Origin: RDXT01 sp033762375
Lineage (GTDB): Bacteria; Bacteroidota; Bacteroidia; J057
Length of the DNA stretch: 64,000 nucleotides
NCBI GenBank assembly: GCA_033762375.1
Contig: JANRLQ010000054.1
Span: forward strand, 1 to 64,000
Direction of reading: 5' to 3'
Positions 59,701-64,000 of this stretch are shown here, piece after piece. The notes beneath the pieces are model-generated. The model ran no database searches, had not been told where the DNA came from, and worked only from the letters and a program-made list of their open reading frames with translations. The first letter of the stretch is position 1. The number at the start of each line of letters is the position of its first letter. The translations under genes and the position numbers were made by a program.

Positions 59701-59713
59701 TGCCATAATGGCA
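59701..59713. promoter_or_regulatory. Palindrome TGCCATAATGGCA, copy 2, upstream of hsp20
   Basis: Same 13 bases as copy 1. Only hsp20 has its start near these sites; the other neighbour, ending at 59785, is transcribed towards them and ends before them. Confidence 0.6.
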
Positions 59714-59733
59714 GTTTTTGTATTGGCATCTAT

Positions 59734-59762
59734 AAAAAAGACCGCCCCTTAGTGGAGCGGCC
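59734..59762 (-). terminator. Terminator of the DoxX-type gene
   Basis: A 9-bp stem (59740-59748 with 59754-59762) that on the minus strand includes two G-U pairs, then TTTTTT. It lies 22 bases past the stop at 59785. Confidence 0.75.
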
Positions 59763-59784
59763 TGCTTTTTTGCCGGGGCTGATG

Positions 59785-60894
59785 TTACTTCAGGCGAGCC
59801 TGGAGTTCGGCTGCATCCGGGGTATCGTTGTGGTGCCAGTGTCCTACTACGATGCCATTTCGGAGGAGGGTGTATCCGGGATTTGAGCGGACGATGGTTT
59901 TGAGGACGGTTTCATCCAGGTAACAGAAGGGGTAGGTAAGGCCCTGCTGCTGGATAATGCCGGCCATGACGGACGGGCCTGTAGCCGTAGCGCCTACCAT
60001 CCGGATATCGGTACCGGTGAGGGCCTGGGCCAGGGCCTGGCTTTGGGCAAGCGCTGCGGCAGGGGCATGGGTGGCATTGTGCATGATCACGAGCAGGGTA
60101 TTTCCCTCAAACAGGGGTATTTCTTCTTCGGGGAAGTAAGGTTCCCAGTCTTTGCACTTGGGATATCCTTCGGGGCCCGGCTCAGTGGTACAAATTTTCA
60201 GGTCTGTGCCGATTTTGTAGGCCCTGAAGTCTATCATGGGCAGGTGTTCATGACAATACCAGGAGAATATCCCCGTCACAACAAAGGTCAGGGCTGTGAT
60301 CCAGCCTGCTATACGTCCATTGGGGACCGGGTGGATGGAGCGCCGCACCAGAAACACCGGTATCAGCATGAGGGTGAGGATAATATCCTTCACAAAAGAC
60401 TCCCAGGGAGCCAGCTTCAGCGCGTCTCCAAAACACCCGCAGTCTGTCACCGTACCCGTGTAGTGTGAGTAGCCCGTCAGTATGGTAAAAAACACCATCA
60501 TCAGCATTGTGAGCCAGGCTGTGAGATTCATCTGCCAGCCCAGGATCAGGGCTATCGCCAGGGCGATCTCAAACACGCTGATAAACCAGGCCATGGGCTC
60601 CGCCAGCGGGACAAACAGATCAAAAAAACCTTTGGTCCAGGGCCACTGCTGCCCAAAAATGGTGAAGTACTCCTCCAGCTTGTAGGCAAATCCGATATAG
60701 TCATTGGCCTTGACAAAGCCTGAGTAGATAAACAGGATGCCGATGGATATCCGGGTCAGCCAGATAAGGATGGTGGAGACGGGCAGGTAGTCCAGGTGCA
60801 GGGATTTGCGCCGTAGGCTTTCCCAGGTCAGGCCTGCGCCGGTGATGAGGCCCAGCAGGGCAAAGGCAATGCCGATGAGTTGATACGTATTCAT
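59785..60894 (-). CDS. DoxX-like membrane protein, BT_3928 family
   Basis: A 369-residue protein. The N-terminal two thirds have about six transmembrane segments with the DoxX-type pattern (RISIGILFIYSGFVKANDYIGFAYKLEEYF, VFEIALAIALILGWQ) and TDCGCFGDALKL with paired Cys. The C-terminal soluble part (about 240-369) resembles a thioredoxin-like/AhpC fold and carries paired Cys in CTTEPGPEGYPKC. The start is the Met of MNTYQLIGIAFALL (60894). Adjacent DUF1599, folP and cdaA are the usual neighbourhood of this family. Function unknown; MauE-like electron transfer to disulfides is possible. Confidence 0.83.
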   Translation of the reverse strand: MNTYQLIGIAFALLGLITGAGLTWESLRRKSLHLDYLPVSTILIWLTRISIGILFIYSGFVKANDYIGFAYKLEEYFTIFGQQWPWTKGFFDLFVPLAEPMAWFISVFEIALAIALILGWQMNLTAWLTMLMMVFFTILTGYSHYTGTVTDCGCFGDALKLAPWESFVKDIILTLMLIPVFLVRRSIHPVPNGRIAGWITALTFVVTGIFSWYCHEHLPMIDFRAYKIGTDLKICTTEPGPEGYPKCKDWEPYFPEEEIPLFEGNTLLVIMHNATHAPAAALAQSQALAQALTGTDIRMVGATATGPSVMAGIIQQQGLTYPFCYLDETVLKTIVRSNPGYTLLRNGIVVGHWHHNDTPDAAELQARLK

Positions 60895-60932
60895 ATTAAT
60901 AAGCAATACAAGCAGGACAAAATAGAAGGTTC

Positions 60933-61502
60933 TCAATCCAGGCTGTCCGCCCCCTCTCCGATCCGGATCAGGCAAAAGGCAGCATAGTTGAGGATATCAA
61001 TGTAGTTGGCTTCAACGCCTTCTGAAACGCGGACTTCCCCCCGGAGGTTTTCGATTTGTTTGAGCCGGAAAATTTTCATCAGGATCAGGTCTGTCATGGA
61101 GCGGATACGCATCTGGCGCCATGCCTCACCGTAGTCATGGTTTTTGGCGATCATGGTGGTGCGGGCCTCACTTGCCTGATGATCATAGCTGGCTGCCAGG
61201 ACATCGGCTTGGCTGAGGATGTTTTCCGCCTCTGCCGGAGTCAGCTTCTGGAGGTGCAGTTGCATCAGCGCAATGATACAATAATTGACAATCCCCACAA
61301 ATTCACCCTCAATGCTGTCCCCGACCTGATTTTTGCCGGTCTCCTGGATGGAGCGGATCCTGCCAGCCTTGATATAAATCTGGTCTGTCAGGGCAGGCAT
61401 CCGCAGGACACGCCAGGCAGGGCCATAGTCGTGATGTTTGGCGAGAAACAGGGCACGACAGTGCGCCAGTATCTGGTCGTATTGACGTAGGGTGTCTTGC
61501 AT
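60933..61502 (-). CDS. DUF1599 protein with an internal duplication
   Basis: A 189-residue protein. Two copies of the DUF1599 unit are visible: LFLAKHHDYGPAWRVLRMPALTDQIYIKAGRI (about 20-52) and IAKNHDYGEAWRQMRIRSMTDLILMKIFRL (about 120-150). Both have the HDYG-x-AW and the downstream R-x3-TD motif, and each is followed by a Glu/Asn helix. The pattern resembles all-alpha nucleotide pyrophosphohydrolases. The start is at 61502 (MQDTLRQYD); a TTG six codons earlier is open. Its function is unknown. It is divergent from folP and followed by the DoxX-like gene in the same direction. Confidence 0.88.
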   Translation of the reverse strand: MQDTLRQYDQILAHCRALFLAKHHDYGPAWRVLRMPALTDQIYIKAGRIRSIQETGKNQVGDSIEGEFVGIVNYCIIALMQLHLQKLTPAEAENILSQADVLAASYDHQASEARTTMIAKNHDYGEAWRQMRIRSMTDLILMKIFRLKQIENLRGEVRVSEGVEANYIDILNYAAFCLIRIGEGADSLD

Positions 61503-61517
61503 AGGGCTCTTGGCGAT

Positions 61518-61525
61518 CAAAAATA
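61518..61525 (-). promoter_or_regulatory. Candidate minus-7 element of the DUF1599 gene
   Basis: TATTTTTG on the minus strand matches TAnnTTTG, 16 bases before the start at 61502. Closeness to the start and lack of a TTG partner keep it tentative. Confidence 0.3.
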
Positions 61526-61599
61526 AGACCCTGCCGGGTAATGGCGTCTAAGATCGGGAGAATATTCTTTATTTTGCCGCGAATGCTGCTTGCGCCCAC

Positions 61600-62496
61600 A
61601 TGGAAATTCTCAAGAGTCCCCATATCCATACGCTCAACTGCCGGGGCAGACTCCTGTCCCTGGAAAAACCCCGCGTGATGGGTATCCTGAACCTGACGCC
61701 TGACAGTTTTTCTGACGGGGGGAAATACACCAATATGGACCAGGCACTGGCCCAGACCGAACGGATGCTGGCTGAGGGTGCCACGATTATAGATATCGGG
61801 GGGTACTCATCGCGCCCGGGTGCAGCGCATGTGTCTGAAGCAGAAGAGCTGGCCCGGATTGAGGCTGTCACGGCCCGGATTCTGGAGACCTTCCCTGAGG
61901 TTATTATATCGGTGGATACCTTTCGGCCGGGTGTGGCGCGGCGTGTGCTCGACCTCGGGGCGCATATAATCAATGATATCACGGCAGGGTTTGGGCACCC
62001 GGATTCCTCCCCCGATGCGGAGGATATGTTTACGGTACTCGCCCGCTACGGAAACGTACCCCTGATCGTAATGCACATGGCCGGCACCCCGCAGACCATG
62101 CAGAACCAGCCACCTCTGCAGCAGGTTGTCTCGACGGTAGCAGACTACCTTGTAGGGCGGGTCAACGCCGCCCGACAAGCCGGTCTCCGGGACATAATCC
62201 TCGATCCGGGTTTTGGGTTTGGGAAGACCCTGACCCAAAACTACGAGATGCTCCTGCACTCCGGACGATTTGTCGGACTGGGCCTGCCGGTGCTGGCGGG
62301 TATTTCCCGCAAGTCTATGCTCTACCGGTTGTTTGATACCACACCAGATGACGTGTTGCCCCTGGCCGCTGCCCTGCACCTGAAACTCCTGGAGGCAGGG
62401 GTACACATCCTGCGGGTGCATGATGTGCGTGAAGCAGCCCGTATGATTACTTTATATGAATTTTTGAGGTCACAACTCCATGATACTCCTGTTTAA
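61600..62496 (+). CDS. folP: Dihydropteroate synthase
   Basis: A 298-residue TIM-barrel enzyme that condenses p-aminobenzoate with dihydropterin pyrophosphate. The sequence contains VMGILNLTPDSFSDGG near 27-42, GATIIDIGGYSSRPGA with the conserved Arg, IINDITAG, DPGFGFGKT and GISRKSMLYRLF. All active-site loops are intact. It ends with a 17-base overlap with cdaA, so both are translated from the same message. Confidence 0.97.
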   Translation: MEILKSPHIHTLNCRGRLLSLEKPRVMGILNLTPDSFSDGGKYTNMDQALAQTERMLAEGATIIDIGGYSSRPGAAHVSEAEELARIEAVTARILETFPEVIISVDTFRPGVARRVLDLGAHIINDITAGFGHPDSSPDAEDMFTVLARYGNVPLIVMHMAGTPQTMQNQPPLQQVVSTVADYLVGRVNAARQAGLRDIILDPGFGFGKTLTQNYEMLLHSGRFVGLGLPVLAGISRKSMLYRLFDTTPDDVLPLAAALHLKLLEAGVHILRVHDVREAARMITLYEFLRSQLHDTPV

Positions 62497-63262
62497 GATC
62501 GGTTTTATTGAGGTGTGGCTGACAGACCTCGCAGACATTCTGCTTGCTTCGGTGCTGTTTTATCAGCTATACCTTCAGCTCAGGGGCAAAGTCACCCGAC
62601 AGCTTATGGCAGGTGTGCTGGGGTTGTTGGTAACCTACTGGCTTGTGAATGCCCTCAAGATGCGGCTGACCGGCACGATCCTCAACCAGGTGATCAACCT
62701 TGGCGCCCTGGCACTGGTGATTATTTTCGCGCCGGAGATCCGCAAGATGTTGTTGTCGCTGACTCAGCACTCGTTATTGGGGCGGATGTTCAGTCCGGCG
62801 CGTGATACCCAGATGCAGCCTGCCATCATGGATGAGATCACAGACGGGCTCCGGAGCATCTGCGCCGCTGGCAACGGTGCCCTGATCGTAGTGGCTGGCG
62901 ATGACAACCTCGATGATATCATCGAGACGGGTGACCGCCTTGATGCCAATATCACAGCCCGGCTTATGTACGCGTTGTTTCAGAAAGAAAGTCCCTTGCA
63001 TGACGGCGCGATGGTCATCCGGGGCGACAAGATCATCGCGGTACGGTGTATCCTACCAGTGAGCAAGTCACCCAATCTCGGACCCGAGCTGGGTCTCCGG
63101 CACCGCTCTGCGGTAGGGCTCGCCGAGATATGTGATGCCCTGGTTGTGGTCGTATCCGAAGAGCGGAAAGAGCTCTCCATTGTACAGGGGGAGACCCTGC
63201 GCCGGGGACTGGACTATCAGGAAGTAGAAGAGGCACTTATGAAACACAGGCGGCAACCCTAA
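62480..63262 (+). CDS. cdaA: Diadenylate cyclase CdaA (TIGR00159)
   Basis: A 260-residue enzyme that makes cyclic di-AMP from two ATP. Three transmembrane spans at about 1-75 are followed by the DisA_N catalytic domain. The DGA motif in PLHDGAMVIRGDKI and the RHR motif in LGLRHRSAVG are both intact, so it should be active. It overlaps folP by 17 bases, a common arrangement in Bacteroidota. cdaR, the usual Firmicutes partner, is absent. Confidence 0.95.
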   Translation: MILLFKIGFIEVWLTDLADILLASVLFYQLYLQLRGKVTRQLMAGVLGLLVTYWLVNALKMRLTGTILNQVINLGALALVIIFAPEIRKMLLSLTQHSLLGRMFSPARDTQMQPAIMDEITDGLRSICAAGNGALIVVAGDDNLDDIIETGDRLDANITARLMYALFQKESPLHDGAMVIRGDKIIAVRCILPVSKSPNLGPELGLRHRSAVGLAEICDALVVVVSEERKELSIVQGETLRRGLDYQEVEEALMKHRRQP

Positions 63263-63271
63263 TCAATCACC

Positions 63272-63673
63272 ATGGGAATCATAGCCATAGAAGGTATCCG
63301 GGTACAAGCACCCCACGGTGTGTATGCCCACGAGCGCGTACAAGGCAATACCTTTGTGACAGACGTATATCTCCAGGCAGATACGCGGGCCGCGGCTGCC
63401 AGTGACCGCCTGGAGGACACCCTCGACTATCAGGCAGTATATGGAGCCGTGACAGCTGTGCTGGCAGGACCAGAGGTCCATCTGCTGGAGCATCTCTGTG
63501 CCCGGATTGCTGCTGAGATCTGGCTTGTAGCCGGTGCGGCGATCGCTGAGATGACCATACGGGTCGCCAAAATCACCCCGCATGGGATGCCCGCCTGCGT
63601 CCGAACCTATGTAGAAATGAAATTTTATAGGGCCGAAGGCGAAACGGCATCATATTTGATCAAGGAAACTTGA
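63272..63673 (+). CDS. folB: Dihydroneopterin aldolase
   Basis: A 133-residue enzyme of the folate pathway that removes glycolaldehyde from dihydroneopterin. GVYAHERVQGNTFVTDVYLQAD near the N-terminus and DRLEDTLDYQAVYGAV are the T-fold signature, with the catalytic Glu in HERVQGN. It lies 9 bases after cdaA, so folP-cdaA-folB form one operon with c-di-AMP synthesis in the middle. Confidence 0.94.
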   Translation: MGIIAIEGIRVQAPHGVYAHERVQGNTFVTDVYLQADTRAAAASDRLEDTLDYQAVYGAVTAVLAGPEVHLLEHLCARIAAEIWLVAGAAIAEMTIRVAKITPHGMPACVRTYVEMKFYRAEGETASYLIKET

Positions 63674-63699
63674 CAAACTGAAAATTATGCGTAGTTTTG
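63670..63699 (+). promoter_or_regulatory. Promoter of tRNA-Cys
   Basis: TTG (63670-63672), 19 bases, TAGTTTTG (63692-63699), an exact match to the Bacteroidota consensus. It lies 20 bases upstream of the tRNA and overlaps the 3' end of folB. Confidence 0.7.
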
Positions 63700-63719
63700 C
63701 ATCCTCCTGTAATCAAGAA

Positions 63720-63790
63720 GGCGACGTGGCCGAGTGGCTAGGCAGAGGTCTGCAAAACCTCGTACGGCGGTTCGAGTCCGCCCGTCGCCT
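63720..63790 (+). tRNA. tRNA-Cys (GCA)
   Basis: A 71-base cloverleaf: acceptor GGCGACG/CGTCGCC, discriminator T, anticodon stem GAGGT/ACCTC with loop CTGCAAA (anticodon GCA), T-arm GGCGG-TTCGAGT-CCGCC. No CCA is encoded. A pyrimidine-rich stretch follows. Confidence 0.97.
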
Positions 63791-64000
63791 CTCTTCCCTT
63801 CTTTTCCCTACCTTTTTGCGGGTTTGCTCTGACCATTCCAGAAAGATTACGCACCGTTCAATCTGCTCTATCTACCATTCCCTGCATGCGGCTTGAATTC
63901 AGGTATTTTTGCGTATTTATTTACGCTCGGATTTTTCAAGTACGCAAAATCATCTGACTGGCGGATAAAAATCGCTGCATGTAGGTCTTTTGTGCTATCG

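Noticed and set aside
63687..63896. A 69-codon open frame over the tRNA-Cys gene
   Set aside because: It reads through the tRNA and has no family pattern.

Overview
The window is chromosomal DNA of a member of the Bacteroidota, possibly a Saprospiria-like lineage (order-level placement is inference). The evidence is the mutY-ssb-gldE-gldD cluster, a type IX secretion sorting domain (gliding-motility C-terminal type) at 10000-12888 and a type A tail on the 2,419-residue protein at 15514-22773, the DUF1599/folP/cdaA neighbourhood, futalosine-route menaquinone synthesis, and promoters of the Bacteroidota form (TTG, about 19 bases, TAnnTTTG). I recognise 52 protein genes and two tRNA genes (Val-GAC and Cys-GCA). 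I see no rRNA, CRISPR array, prophage or insertion sequence.

Layout. 1-2500: an ECF sigma factor and a membrane protein that looks like an anti-sigma factor joined to an outer-membrane barrel. 2510-9944: flavin monooxygenase, msrA, a glycosyltransferase-argE-argB operon, an Rpn-type nuclease, a Rieske protein and riboflavin synthase. 10000-22773: two large secreted proteins flanking rplM-rpsI-rpsB and ndk. 23259-29485: a TolC/adaptor/FtsX-type permease/ATPase exporter joined by 4-base overlaps to a LytS-type sensor kinase and a LytTR regulator. 29530-31899: a YARHG lipoprotein, a DUF2306 membrane protein and an M23 peptidase.

32161-41109: a carbohydrate module made of a GH78-like rhamnosidase, an AraC regulator, a ThuA/PVC-dehydrogenase/azurin fusion, a sugar isomerase-like protein and a Gfo/Idh/MocA oxidoreductase. 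41204-47761: gldD, gldE, ssb, mutY, then HU, a TPR protein, a 30-residue basic protein and ribonuclease G. 47847-53361: a coiled-coil membrane protein, futalosine hydrolase, tRNA-Val, a DUF2520 protein, an M43 protease and a short-chain dehydrogenase. 53539-58266: a PSD1 cytochrome/LamG protein with its DUF1501 partner, the type of pair best known from Planctomycetes. 58277-63790: a DUF5684 membrane protein with a possible attenuator, hsp20 with twin palindromes, a DoxX-type protein, DUF1599, folP-cdaA-folB and tRNA-Cys.

Housekeeping clusters alternate with secretion and polysaccharide-oxidation modules. The most interesting items are the anti-sigma/barrel fusion, the oxidative sugar module whose electron carrier appears to be an azurin-type copper domain, the exporter with its own two-component system, the leader hairpin at 58791-58817, the twin palindromes before hsp20, and an unnamed domain present twice in the 2,419-residue protein.
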